Positions 50,695 through 58,183 of a stretch of DNA of 64,000 bases are shown piece after piece. The notes under the pieces are model-generated. The model saw nothing but the letters and a program-made list of their open reading frames with translations. It did not search any database and had not been told where the DNA came from. The number at the start of each line of letters is the position of its first letter. Position 1 is the first letter of the stretch. The DNA is taken from positions 2,666,001 to 2,730,000 of the forward strand of contig NZ_CP139986.1 of assembly GCF_034424175.1 (NCBI RefSeq). Direction: 5' to 3'. A program made the translations under genes and the position numbers. The stretch is from Kluyvera intermedia. Its GTDB lineage: Bacteria; Pseudomonadota; Gammaproteobacteria; Enterobacterales; Enterobacteriaceae.

Positions 50695-51438
50695 ATGTCT
50701 ATCACGGCGCAGTCTGTATACCGTGACACGGGTAATTTTTTCCGTAATCAGTTTATAACCATCTTACTGATTTCATTGCTCTGTTCATTTATCACGGTGG
50801 TGCTCGGCCATGCCTTCTCTCCCAGCGAAGAGCAGCTTGCTACGCTGACGGTCGGCGAGCATCTCACCGGAAGCACCGGTCTGTTTGATTTGGTTCAGAA
50901 CATGACGCCGGAACAACAGCAGATCTTGTTACAGTCTTCTGCGGCCTCAACGTTTGCTGGGCTGATTGGTAATGCCATTCTGGCGGGCGGTGTGTTGCTG
51001 ATGATTCAGTTAATTTCCGCCGGGCAACCGGTAAGCGCTTTGCGCGCCATCGGGGCTAGCGTACCGGTGCTGCCAAAGCTGTTACTGCTTATCTTTATCA
51101 GCACCTTCCTGATTCAGATGGGCGTGATGCTGATTGTGGTGCCGGGAATTTTGCTGGCTATCGTGCTGGCCTTCGCGCCGGTGATGATGGTGCAGGATAA
51201 ACTGGGCGTATTCTCTGCCATGCGCAGCAGTACGCGTCTTGGCTGGGCCAATATGCGCCTTATCGCGCCGGCGGTAGTCGGTTGGATGCTGGCAAAAACG
51301 CTACTGCTGTTGTTCGCATCCAGCTTTGCCGTGCTCACGCCATACCTGGGTGCCGTGGTGCTCAATACGCTGAGCAACCTGATTTCAGCATTGTTGCTGA
51401 TTTATTTATTCCGCATGTATATGCTGATTCGTAACTAA
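50695..51438 (+). CDS. yciC: YciC, UPF0259 inner-membrane protein
   Basis: 247-residue polytopic membrane protein of the E. coli YciC family and length, with about five or six hydrophobic segments and the conserved R-A-I-G-A-S and M-R-S-S-x-R-L-x-W-A-N-M-R-L loops. The ATG at 50695 follows AAGGAG. It is the first of yciC-yciB-yciA in one direction. The biochemical role is unknown. Confidence 0.94.
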   Translation: MSITAQSVYRDTGNFFRNQFITILLISLLCSFITVVLGHAFSPSEEQLATLTVGEHLTGSTGLFDLVQNMTPEQQQILLQSSAASTFAGLIGNAILAGGVLLMIQLISAGQPVSALRAIGASVPVLPKLLLLIFISTFLIQMGVMLIVVPGILLAIVLAFAPVMMVQDKLGVFSAMRSSTRLGWANMRLIAPAVVGWMLAKTLLLLFASSFAVLTPYLGAVVLNTLSNLISALLLIYLFRMYMLIRN

Positions 51439-51485
51439 TCTGATGCTGCCCGCTCGCGGGCAGTGCTGAACGACGGAATCGAAGT

Positions 51486-52025
51486 ATGAAGCAGTTTCTG
51501 GATTTTTTACCGCTGGTGGTTTTCTTCGCCTTTTACAAGATTTATGACATCTACACCGCGACTGCCGCGCTGATTGTCGCCACCGCAGTGGTGCTGATTT
51601 ACAGTTGGGTCCGCTATCGCAAAGTCGAAAAAATGGCGTTGATCACCTTCGTCCTGGTGGCCGTTTTTGGTGGCCTGACCCTGTTCTTCCATAACGATGA
51701 ATTCATTAAGTGGAAAGTGACCGTTATTTACGGACTGTTCGCCGGTGCCCTGCTGGTCAGCCAGTGGGTGATGAAAAAACCGCTGATCCAGCGGATGCTG
51801 GGGAAAGAGTTAACCCTGCCACAAGCGGTCTGGTCAAAACTTAACGTCGCTTGGGCGGTCTTTTTCATCCTCTGTGGGTTAGCAAATATTTATATCGCCT
51901 TCTGGTTACCACAAAACATTTGGGTCAACTTTAAGGTGTTCGGTCTGACGGCGCTGACGCTAGCATTTACCGTGCTAAGCGGGGTTTACATCTATCGCCA
52001 TATGCCACAAGACGACCATAAGTAA
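51486..52025 (+). CDS. yciB: YciB (IspZ-like), inner-membrane septation protein A family
   Basis: 179 residues with five transmembrane segments, the same size as E. coli YciB. Family motifs D-F-L-P-L-V-V-F-F and K-P-L-I-Q-R-M-L-G are present. In E. coli it interacts with the divisome and elongasome and, with DcrB, affects envelope integrity. It lies between yciC and yciA with short gaps. Confidence 0.96.
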   Translation: MKQFLDFLPLVVFFAFYKIYDIYTATAALIVATAVVLIYSWVRYRKVEKMALITFVLVAVFGGLTLFFHNDEFIKWKVTVIYGLFAGALLVSQWVMKKPLIQRMLGKELTLPQAVWSKLNVAWAVFFILCGLANIYIAFWLPQNIWVNFKVFGLTALTLAFTVLSGVYIYRHMPQDDHK

Positions 52026-52040
52026 GCACAGAGAATAAGA

Positions 52041-52439
52041 ATGACACTACAAAATGACGCTCCTCAGGGTGAGCTGGTATTACGCACATTAGCGATGCCT
52101 GCGGATACCAATGCCAACGGCGATATTTTCGGCGGTTGGATCATGTCACAAATGGATATTGGTGGCGCCATTATGGCGAAAGAAGTGGCGCATGGTCGCG
52201 TGGTCACCGTAAGGGTTGATGGCATGACATTTTTGCGGCCTGTGGCGGTTGGCGATGTCGTGTGCTGCTACGCGCGCTGCGTAAAACGCGGTAATACGTC
52301 GATAACCATCAACATTGAAGTGTGGGTGAAGAAAGTTTCTTCCGAACCGATTGGACAGCGTTATAAAGCGACCGAGGCACTGTTTATCTACGTCGCGGTC
52401 GACCCTCAAGGCAAACCGCGCGCCATTCCCACTGCGTAA
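52041..52439 (+). CDS. yciA: YciA, acyl-CoA thioesterase
   Basis: 132-residue hotdog-fold thioesterase (E. coli length) that hydrolyses a broad range of acyl-CoAs as a hexamer. The active-site helix region D-T-N-A-N-G-D-I-F-G-G-W-I-M-S-Q-M-D is intact. It is followed by a terminator shared with yniB. In E. coli the next gene is tonB, which is absent here. Confidence 0.97.
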   Translation: MTLQNDAPQGELVLRTLAMPADTNANGDIFGGWIMSQMDIGGAIMAKEVAHGRVVTVRVDGMTFLRPVAVGDVVCCYARCVKRGNTSITINIEVWVKKVSSEPIGQRYKATEALFIYVAVDPQGKPRAIPTA

Positions 52440-52443
52440 TCAC

Positions 52444-52464
52444 AAGCCCGGCATCGCCGGGCTT
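52444..52464. terminator. Bidirectional terminator between yciA and yniB
   Basis: AAGCCCGGC-ATC-GCCGGGCTT, a nine-pair palindromic hairpin between two convergent genes. This is the junction of two segments that are far apart in E. coli. Confidence 0.8.
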
Positions 52465-52471
52465 GCTGCAT

Positions 52472-53008
52472 TCAGAGGAAACCCAGAACTTTTAATACGA
52501 AGTAGCCGACAACAATCACGATAATCGGCAGAACGTAAAGCGGGAAAAACTGAACGAAAATAGTATGGCGCGGCACTTCGATACGCGCTTCCAGTGCTTC
52601 ACGGCTTAATCCTTCCGTCCCTTTCGCTTTCTCCAGAATCAGCTGATCGTTCACCCCTTCACGTAAGAACTTCGCCTGGCGCGACATACGCGCTCCAGAA
52701 TCCTGTAACGCTAATGCCACAAAAATCAGCGCAAAGATAACCCAGAACAGGACGTTCAGACTGTTGCTGAAATCTGGCTGCGGTGAGTTGTACCAGAACA
52801 CATTCAAAAACGGCGTATTGAATCGCATCATTTCGACCATCACATGGACAAAATCCATCATGACAGCATCGATTCCTGGCTGCTTAGCGCTGTGCTCATA
52901 CATAAATTTAAGCAGTGAAATCAGTGTCGAAATCAGCGCGGGAATAAAAATAATCCACCCGGCAATGCGCTTAAGTATGGCAATGCGTCCAGCTTGTTGA
53001 TACGTCAT
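52472..53008 (-). CDS. yniB: YniB, inner-membrane protein
   Basis: 178-residue membrane protein equal in length to E. coli YniB, with three or four hydrophobic segments (about 15-33, 90-108 and 155-175). The conserved R-I-A-x-L-K-R-I-x-G-W and L-A-L-Q-D-S-G-A-R-M-S-R-Q-A motifs are present. The function is unknown. It is divergent from hxpB. Confidence 0.93.
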   Translation of the reverse strand: MTYQQAGRIAILKRIAGWIIFIPALISTLISLLKFMYEHSAKQPGIDAVMMDFVHVMVEMMRFNTPFLNVFWYNSPQPDFSNSLNVLFWVIFALIFVALALQDSGARMSRQAKFLREGVNDQLILEKAKGTEGLSREALEARIEVPRHTIFVQFFPLYVLPIIVIVVGYFVLKVLGFL

Positions 53009-53141
53009 GGGTTCCCCTTGTTGAGACGCTTTATTTCGGGACTCAGCCTCAGTCTATCTGCTGATGGCGACTTTCGCCCGACTTTACCTCCGATATGATA
53101 TACCATTCCCCTGCATTCGTTATCCTAAAGGAGAGGTTGTT

Positions 53142-53810
53142 ATGTCCGCCGAGCGCCAAATACGTGCTGCGATTTTTGATATGGATGGTTTACTGATCGA
53201 TTCTGAACCGTTGTGGGATCGTGCTGAGCACGAAGTCCTGGGTGAACTGGGCGTCGATTTTAGCCGTCGTCATGAGCTTCCTGATACCCGTGGTTTACGT
53301 ATCGACCTGGTAGTGGATTTGTGGTTTGGACAGCAGCCGTGGAGCGGTCCTGACCGCGCGACTGTAGTGAAACGCATCATCGCCAGCGTCATCTCACAGG
53401 TAGAAGCCACGCATCCGCTGCTACCTGGGGTACGCGAAGCCGTTGCGTTGTGCAAAGCCTCTGGATTAAAAGTGGGCCTCGCCTCTGCCTCACCGCTGTA
53501 TATGCTCGAAAAAGTGCTCGCCCTATTTGACCTGCGCGACCAGTTTGACGCGCTGGCCTCCGCCGATACGCTGGCGTACAGTAAACCGCACCCGCTGGTG
53601 TACCTTAACTGTGCCGCTGAGCTTGGCGTCGACCCGCTGTGCTGCGTGGCGCTGGAAGATTCCGTCAACGGCATGATTGCCAGCAAAGCCGCGCGTATGC
53701 GCTCTATTGTCGTTCCGGAAGCGGCAAGCCAACAGGATCCACGTTTTAGTCTGGCTGATGTAAAACTGCTGTCGCTCGAATCCCTAACCCGCGAAAATCT
53801 GTGCGGCTAA
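53142..53810 (+). CDS. hxpB: HxpB (YniC), HAD-family hexitol/2-deoxyglucose phosphatase
   Basis: 222 residues, as in E. coli. The HAD motif I nucleophile is in F-D-M-D-G-L-L, motif II in S-A-S, and motif III/IV in K-P-H-P ... A-L-E-D-S-V-N-G. It dephosphorylates 2-deoxyglucose-6-phosphate and hexitol phosphates. The ATG at 53142 follows AAGGAGAGG; a longer upstream in-frame ORF is not conserved. Confidence 0.96.
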   Translation: MSAERQIRAAIFDMDGLLIDSEPLWDRAEHEVLGELGVDFSRRHELPDTRGLRIDLVVDLWFGQQPWSGPDRATVVKRIIASVISQVEATHPLLPGVREAVALCKASGLKVGLASASPLYMLEKVLALFDLRDQFDALASADTLAYSKPHPLVYLNCAAELGVDPLCCVALEDSVNGMIASKAARMRSIVVPEAASQQDPRFSLADVKLLSLESLTRENLCG

Positions 53811-53817
53811 TCGCTCT

Positions 53818-53838
53818 GCGGGCACGTATTGTGCCCGC
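53818..53838 (+). terminator. hxpB terminator
   Basis: GCGGGCAC/GTGCCCGC, an eight-pair stem with a five-base loop, starting eight bases after the hxpB stop. Confidence 0.75.
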
Positions 53839-53857
53839 AAATGCTAGCCACATCATA

Positions 53858-53912
53858 AAAATGAAACGCTGTTTTAAAATTATTTGAATTTTTGCTTTCC
53901 CCCTTCTATGCT
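53858..53912 (+). promoter_or_regulatory. KdgR-type operator and promoter of the kduD-like gene
   Basis: AATGAAACGCTGTTTTAAA (about 53860-53878) fits the KdgR box (TGAAAC-N-GTTTYA palindrome). It directly abuts a promoter with TTGAAT (53884-53889) and TATGCT (53907-53912) spaced 17 bp. Confidence 0.6.
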
Positions 53913-53964
53913 TCGCCCTGTAGGTCATCCATCAAAACGATAAAAACCGTATACAGGGGTCGAC

Positions 53965-54726
53965 ATGATTCTGAATGCTTTCAATTTGCAAGGTAAAGTT
54001 GCGCTCGTGACCGGGTGTGATAAAGGTCTGGGCCAGGGAATGGCGCTGGGATTAGCGGAGGCGGGTTGTGATATTGTCAGCGTCAGCCGACGCGTGCCGC
54101 AGGAAACGGCAGAAAAAGTGAAGGCCCTTGGGCGTCAACTTTTTGCCATACAGGCCGATCTCAGCCGCCATGACAGCATTGCCGATATCGTCCCTGCTGC
54201 TGTGAAAGCCGCAGGACGGATTGATATTCTGGTCAATAATGCTGGCACCATTCGTCGCGAAGATGCACTGACCTTTAGCGAAAAAGATTGGGACGAGGTG
54301 ATGAACCTGAATCTAAAATCGGTCTTTTTCCTCTCTCAGGCAGTAGCGAAACAGTTCCTGGCGCAGGGTGGCGGCGGCAAAATCATTAATATTGCCTCAA
54401 TGCTCTCTTTCCAGGGCGGTATACGCGTGCCATCCTACACCGCCTCAAAAAGCGGGGTATTAGGCCTCACCCGTTTGTTAGCCAACGAATGGGCCCAGCA
54501 TAACGTCAACGTTAACGCGATTGCGCCAGGCTATATGGCAACCGATAATACGCAGCAGCTTCGCGAAGACAGCGAACGAAGTAAGGAAATCCTCGACAGA
54601 ATCCCCGCCGCACGCTGGGGTACCCCCGAAGATCTCAAAGGCCCGGTGGTCTTCCTGGCCTCCCCAGCTTCTGACTACATCAATGGCTATACGGTCGCCG
54701 TCGACGGTGGCTGGTTGGCGCGTTAA
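53965..54726 (+). CDS. kduD: KduD-like 2-dehydro-3-deoxy-D-gluconate 5-dehydrogenase
   Basis: 253-residue SDR collinear with E. coli KduD (same length). It has T-G-C-x-x-G-L-G-Q-G-M-A near the N-terminus, V-N-N-A-G-x-I-R-R-E-D-A-L, the catalytic Y-T-A-S-K-S-G-V and the end Y-T-V-A-V-D-G-G-W-L-A-R. KduD interconverts 2,5-diketo-3-deoxygluconate and KDG in pectin and glycosaminoglycan uronate breakdown. It is alone here, without kduI, inserted between hxpB and ydjM. An upstream KdgR-like box supports the function. It could be a second paralogue with a shifted substrate: the region after the first Rossmann strand diverges from E. coli. Confidence 0.85.
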   Translation: MILNAFNLQGKVALVTGCDKGLGQGMALGLAEAGCDIVSVSRRVPQETAEKVKALGRQLFAIQADLSRHDSIADIVPAAVKAAGRIDILVNNAGTIRREDALTFSEKDWDEVMNLNLKSVFFLSQAVAKQFLAQGGGGKIINIASMLSFQGGIRVPSYTASKSGVLGLTRLLANEWAQHNVNVNAIAPGYMATDNTQQLREDSERSKEILDRIPAARWGTPEDLKGPVVFLASPASDYINGYTVAVDGGWLAR

Positions 54727-54765
54727 TTTTTTGACAAAGAGTTACACTGTAACCACTTCCGCCTA

Positions 54766-54799
54766 CTGTACAAAAACCCTATACTGTATGAATTTACAG
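54766..54799 (+). promoter_or_regulatory. LexA (SOS) boxes upstream of ydjM
   Basis: CTGTATGAATTTACAG (54784-54799) is a perfect CTGT-N8-ACAG LexA box. A half-conserved second box (CTGTACAAAAACCC) begins at 54766. The -10 hexamer TATACT (54780-54785) lies between them, so LexA would block RNA polymerase. E. coli ydjM is an SOS gene with two boxes. Confidence 0.85.
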
Positions 54800-54815
54800 A
54801 ACAATGGGTTTTATC

Positions 54816-55406
54816 ATGACGGCGGAAGGTCATCTGCTCTTTTCCATCGCCTGCGCGGTGTTTGCTAAAAATGCCGAACTGACCCCTGTGTTAGCACAGG
54901 GTGACTGGTGGCACGTCGTGCCGTCGGCCATTTTGACCTGTCTGCTTCCTGACATCGATCATCCCCGCTCGTTTCTCGGTCAGCGGCTAAGCTGGCTGTC
55001 AAAACCCATTGCGCGTATGTTTGGCCATCGGGGCTTTACCCACAGTCTGCTGGCGGTGTTCGGCTTGCTTACCGTGTTCTATCTCAAAGTGCCTGAGAGC
55101 TGGATTGTCCCCGCCGACGCGCTGCAAGGGATGGTGCTGGGTTATCTGAGCCATATCCTTGCCGATATGCTCACGCCCGCAGGCGTCCCACTACTGTGGC
55201 CCTGCCGCTGGCGCTTTCGTTTTCCTATCCTCGCGCCGCGTAAAGGCAACCAGCTCGAACGCGTGCTGTGTATGGCGTTATTCGCTTACGCGGTGTTTAT
55301 GCCCCAGTCACTGCCAGAAAATAGCGCTGTTCGCTGGTCATCCTCAGTGATTAATATGTTGCAAACCGACTTCAATCGCTTTATCAACCGGCGGGCTGAA
55401 CAATAA
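54816..55406 (+). CDS. ydjM: YdjM, SOS-induced inner-membrane metal-dependent hydrolase family protein
   Basis: 196 residues (E. coli length) from the ATG at 54816, which gives the conserved M-T-A-E-G-H-L-L-F start; an in-frame ATG four codons upstream is less likely. This is the YdjM/LexA-regulated family (DUF457) with about four membrane segments and the metal-binding-like motifs C-L-L-P-D-I-D-H-P and G-H-R-G-F-T-H-S. The molecular role is unknown. LexA boxes precede it. Confidence 0.94.
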   Translation: MTAEGHLLFSIACAVFAKNAELTPVLAQGDWWHVVPSAILTCLLPDIDHPRSFLGQRLSWLSKPIARMFGHRGFTHSLLAVFGLLTVFYLKVPESWIVPADALQGMVLGYLSHILADMLTPAGVPLLWPCRWRFRFPILAPRKGNQLERVLCMALFAYAVFMPQSLPENSAVRWSSSVINMLQTDFNRFINRRAEQ

Positions 55407-55583
55407 TTCGGCACAAATCGCACTTTTGGCATAATCAATTCCATTTGGATATAAGCGTGTTATTCGAGTTCTGTTAACCTTCTCACATCCAGACAAATCT
55501 TTACGGATTTGTTCAAAAAAAAGACTCGCCGCAGCGCGGTTTATCGCTGCCGGACGGCGTGGATAAATTTCAGGAGAACGGGG

Positions 55584-56975
55584 ATGAACTTTCCACTAGT
55601 TGCGAACATTATCGTGTTCGTCGTATTGCTGTTTGCGCTGGCCCAGACTCGCCACAAACAGTGGAGTCTGGCCAAGAAAGTGCTGGTCGGCCTGGTTGTC
55701 GGCGTGGTCTTTGGCCTTGCCCTGCAGATGATTTATGGCTCCGATAACCCGGTGCTGAAGGATTCTATTCAATGGTTTAACGTGGTCGGAAACGGCTATG
55801 TGCAACTGCTGCAAATGATCGTTATGCCGCTGGTATTCGCCTCTATTCTGAGTGCCGTTGCCCGTCTGCATAATGCTTCCCAGTTGGGTAAAATCAGTAT
55901 TCTGACCATTGGTACCCTGCTGTTCACGACGCTGATTGCCGCACTGGTCGGCGTGCTGGTGACAAACCTGTTTGGTCTAACCGCCGAAGGTCTGGTTCAG
56001 GGCACCGCAGAAACGGCGCGCCTGAACGCAATTCAGAGTAACTACGCAGGCAAGGTCGCTGACCTGAGCGTACCGCAGTTGCTGCTGTCGTTTGTACCGA
56101 AAAACCCGTTTGCTGATCTGACCGGCGCGAACCCGACGTCAATCATTAGCGTGGTTATTTTCGCCGCCTTCCTGGGTGTGGCTGCACTGAAACTGCTGAA
56201 AGACGATGCGCCGAAAGGCCAGCGTGTTCTGACCGCTATCGATACGCTGCAGGGTTGGGTGATGAAGCTGGTACGTCTGGTCATGCAGTTGACCCCGTAC
56301 GGTGTGCTCGCGCTGATGACCAAAGTGGTCGCGGGTTCGAACCTGCAGGATATTATTAAGTTGGGCAGCTTCGTGGTCGCGTCTTACCTCGGCCTGCTGA
56401 TTATGTTCGTGGTACACGGCATTCTGCTCGGCGTAAATGGCGTCAGCCCGCTGAAATACTTCCGTAAAGTCTGGCCGGTGCTGACGTTTGCGTTCACCAG
56501 CCGCTCCAGTGCTGCGTCTATTCCACTGAACGTCGAAGCGCAAACTCGTCGTCTTGGCGTACCAGAATCTATCGCCAGCTTCTCTGCATCCTTTGGGGCA
56601 ACCATTGGTCAGAACGGCTGTGCAGGTCTTTATCCTGCGATGCTGGCGGTCATGGTCGCGCCAACCGTGGGAATTAACCCGCTGGATCCCCTGTGGATTG
56701 CCACGCTGGTAGGGATGGTGACCGTTAGCTCCGCAGGTGTTGCAGGCGTGGGTGGTGGTGCGACCTTTGCTGCGCTGATTGTACTGCCTGCAATGGGTCT
56801 GCCGGTGACGCTGGTTGCTCTGCTGATTTCCGTTGAGCCACTTATTGATATGGGGCGTACCGCGCTGAACGTCAGCGGTTCGATGACGGCCGGTACGCTG
56901 ACAAGCCAGTGGCTGCGTCAGACCGACAAAGAAATTCTCAATAGTGAAGATGATGCGGAATTAGCACACCGCTAA
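55584..56975 (+). CDS. tcyP: TcyP (YdjN), L-cystine:cation symporter
   Basis: DAACS-family transporter of 463 residues (E. coli length) with about eight helices and two re-entrant hairpins. The conserved F-T-S-R-S-S-A-A-S-I-P serine-rich hairpin is present, as is the G-A-T-I-G-Q-N-G-C motif. It imports L-cystine and is controlled by CysB in E. coli. The ATG at 55584 has CAGGAGAAC upstream; an open frame reaching back to 55509 is not conserved. Confidence 0.97.
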   Translation: MNFPLVANIIVFVVLLFALAQTRHKQWSLAKKVLVGLVVGVVFGLALQMIYGSDNPVLKDSIQWFNVVGNGYVQLLQMIVMPLVFASILSAVARLHNASQLGKISILTIGTLLFTTLIAALVGVLVTNLFGLTAEGLVQGTAETARLNAIQSNYAGKVADLSVPQLLLSFVPKNPFADLTGANPTSIISVVIFAAFLGVAALKLLKDDAPKGQRVLTAIDTLQGWVMKLVRLVMQLTPYGVLALMTKVVAGSNLQDIIKLGSFVVASYLGLLIMFVVHGILLGVNGVSPLKYFRKVWPVLTFAFTSRSSAASIPLNVEAQTRRLGVPESIASFSASFGATIGQNGCAGLYPAMLAVMVAPTVGINPLDPLWIATLVGMVTVSSAGVAGVGGGATFAALIVLPAMGLPVTLVALLISVEPLIDMGRTALNVSGSMTAGTLTSQWLRQTDKEILNSEDDAELAHR

Positions 56976-56996
56976 GCTAATCTCCACAACTTCCAT

Positions 56997-57033
56997 AAAA
57001 AAACCGCTGATAAATCAGCGGTTTTTTTATTCC
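56997..57033. terminator. Bidirectional terminator between tcyP and cedA
   Basis: AAAAAAACCGCTGATAAATCAGCGGTTTTTTTA is a strong palindromic hairpin with T-runs on both strands, between convergent genes. Confidence 0.93.
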
Positions 57034-57041
57034 TCAACATC

Positions 57042-57281
57042 TTATGCGTCAATTTCCCCTTCCTGCCGCATCTGTAGCGCCCAGCGCTGTGCTGCTTCCG
57101 GAATAGAGAACGCCTGCGAACGTTGAAACGCGCTGCCCATCAGCACAAACGCCACGTACTTACCACGCAATATCCAGACATCGCGAAAGCCTTCGACTTT
57201 AACGGCGTGGTCGGGTGGAGCGGGTTCAAGACGCGGAACATAGCTGACAATCTGTCGGTTTTGTTGGCGAAACGGTTTCAT
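57042..57281 (-). CDS. cedA: CedA, cell division activator
   Basis: 79-residue homologue of E. coli CedA (80 residues): R-Q-Q-N-R-Q-I-V-S-Y-V-P-R, F-R-D-V-W-I-L-R-G-K-Y-V-A-F-V-L-M-G and A-Q-R-W-A. It relieves the division block in over-initiating dnaA(cos) cells and binds DNA and RNA polymerase. In E. coli katE lies next to it; here the chb operon follows directly. Confidence 0.95.
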   Translation of the reverse strand: MKPFRQQNRQIVSYVPRLEPAPPDHAVKVEGFRDVWILRGKYVAFVLMGSAFQRSQAFSIPEAAQRWALQMRQEGEIDA

Positions 57282-57360
57282 AAGCGGTGAAATTCACAAT
57301 CAATAATGATGACTCAGGAAAACCCTATGATAGCAGGATTCCCGTATCACCGTCATATAC

Positions 57361-57388
57361 AAAAAAGCCCGGCAGAAAGCTGCCGGGC
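57361..57388 (-). terminator. chb operon terminator
   Basis: GCCCGGCAG/CTGCCGGGC with a short loop is followed on the minus strand by TTTTTTGTA, 28 bases past the chbG stop. Confidence 0.9.
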
Positions 57389-57416
57389 AAAAGTTGAGGG
57401 GGGTAAATCTCTAACA

Positions 57417-58172
57417 CTACACGTCGCGGTAAGTCCCGAGACGATAACCTCGTTCCGCTATCGCATATTTAAGCGTTGCCGAGGTCAGAACATCCAGTTC
57501 CGCCAGGCGCGGGTAGCAATATGCGCTACCCATAATCGTGTTATCCACAAACGCCGGGTGGCACATCACTTCCACAGACTGTTCATTATGAGCGGCAGAA
57601 GCATCCAGAACCTTCAGGAACAGCTCATCTGAAATCGCCTCTCCATAAAACTCACTGCTGAACGCCTCTGTGCTGCGCAACCCTTCCGGAATGTCAAACG
57701 GATAAGGGATAGTGCGATCAATACGCATCGCAATGCCTTTTGATTTCGCAAATGCCGCTACTAACGGGAAGATTTGCGGGATCATGTGTACATGATGGTG
57801 ACTATCAAAATGCGTCGGCTCTGCGTCAAACAGTTCAACGAAACGGTTGTACTGACATTCCAGTTCACGCGCAATCTCGTCTAGCGGCAACGTACCCTCT
57901 TCCGCCATCTGCCAAATCCACTTACCGAGTTTCCCTTCGCGGGTCAGCCCCGGCATTGGCGTTAGCGGTTCGCCCAACGTCAGCACGAAGTGCATCCCCA
58001 CGGCCAATTCTGGCGTGCGGCGACTCATTTGCGCCGCGTGGTTGATAGCCGCGCCGTTAACCAGCGCGGTAGTGGAGGTGACCACACCATTCTTACAGGC
58101 GTCGAGAATGCCGTAGTTCTGGCCTTTACTCAGGCCAAAATCATCCGCGTTCACGATTAACAAACGTTCCAT
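57417..58172 (-). CDS. chbG: ChbG, chitooligosaccharide monodeacetylase
   Basis: YdjC-family deacetylase that removes one acetyl group from chitobiose-6-phosphate, making the inducer for ChbR and a substrate for ChbF. 251 residues. The metal site N-A-D-D-F-G-L-S at the N-terminus and H-F-D-S-H-H-H-V-H in the middle are intact. Two adjacent ATGs occur (58175 and 58172); the second is better spaced from AGGAGG and matches M-E-R-L-L-I-V-N-A-D-D. Last gene of the operon. Confidence 0.95.
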   Translation of the reverse strand: MERLLIVNADDFGLSKGQNYGILDACKNGVVTSTTALVNGAAINHAAQMSRRTPELAVGMHFVLTLGEPLTPMPGLTREGKLGKWIWQMAEEGTLPLDEIARELECQYNRFVELFDAEPTHFDSHHHVHMIPQIFPLVAAFAKSKGIAMRIDRTIPYPFDIPEGLRSTEAFSSEFYGEAISDELFLKVLDASAAHNEQSVEVMCHPAFVDNTIMGSAYCYPRLAELDVLTSATLKYAIAERGYRLGTYRDV

Positions 58173-58183
58173 CATGCCTCCTG

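Noticed and set aside
55491..55512. ACAAATC/GATTTGT hairpin upstream of tcyP as a terminator
   Set aside because: It is followed by an A-run rather than a T-run on the plus strand, and the weak stem is compatible with chance in AT-rich DNA.
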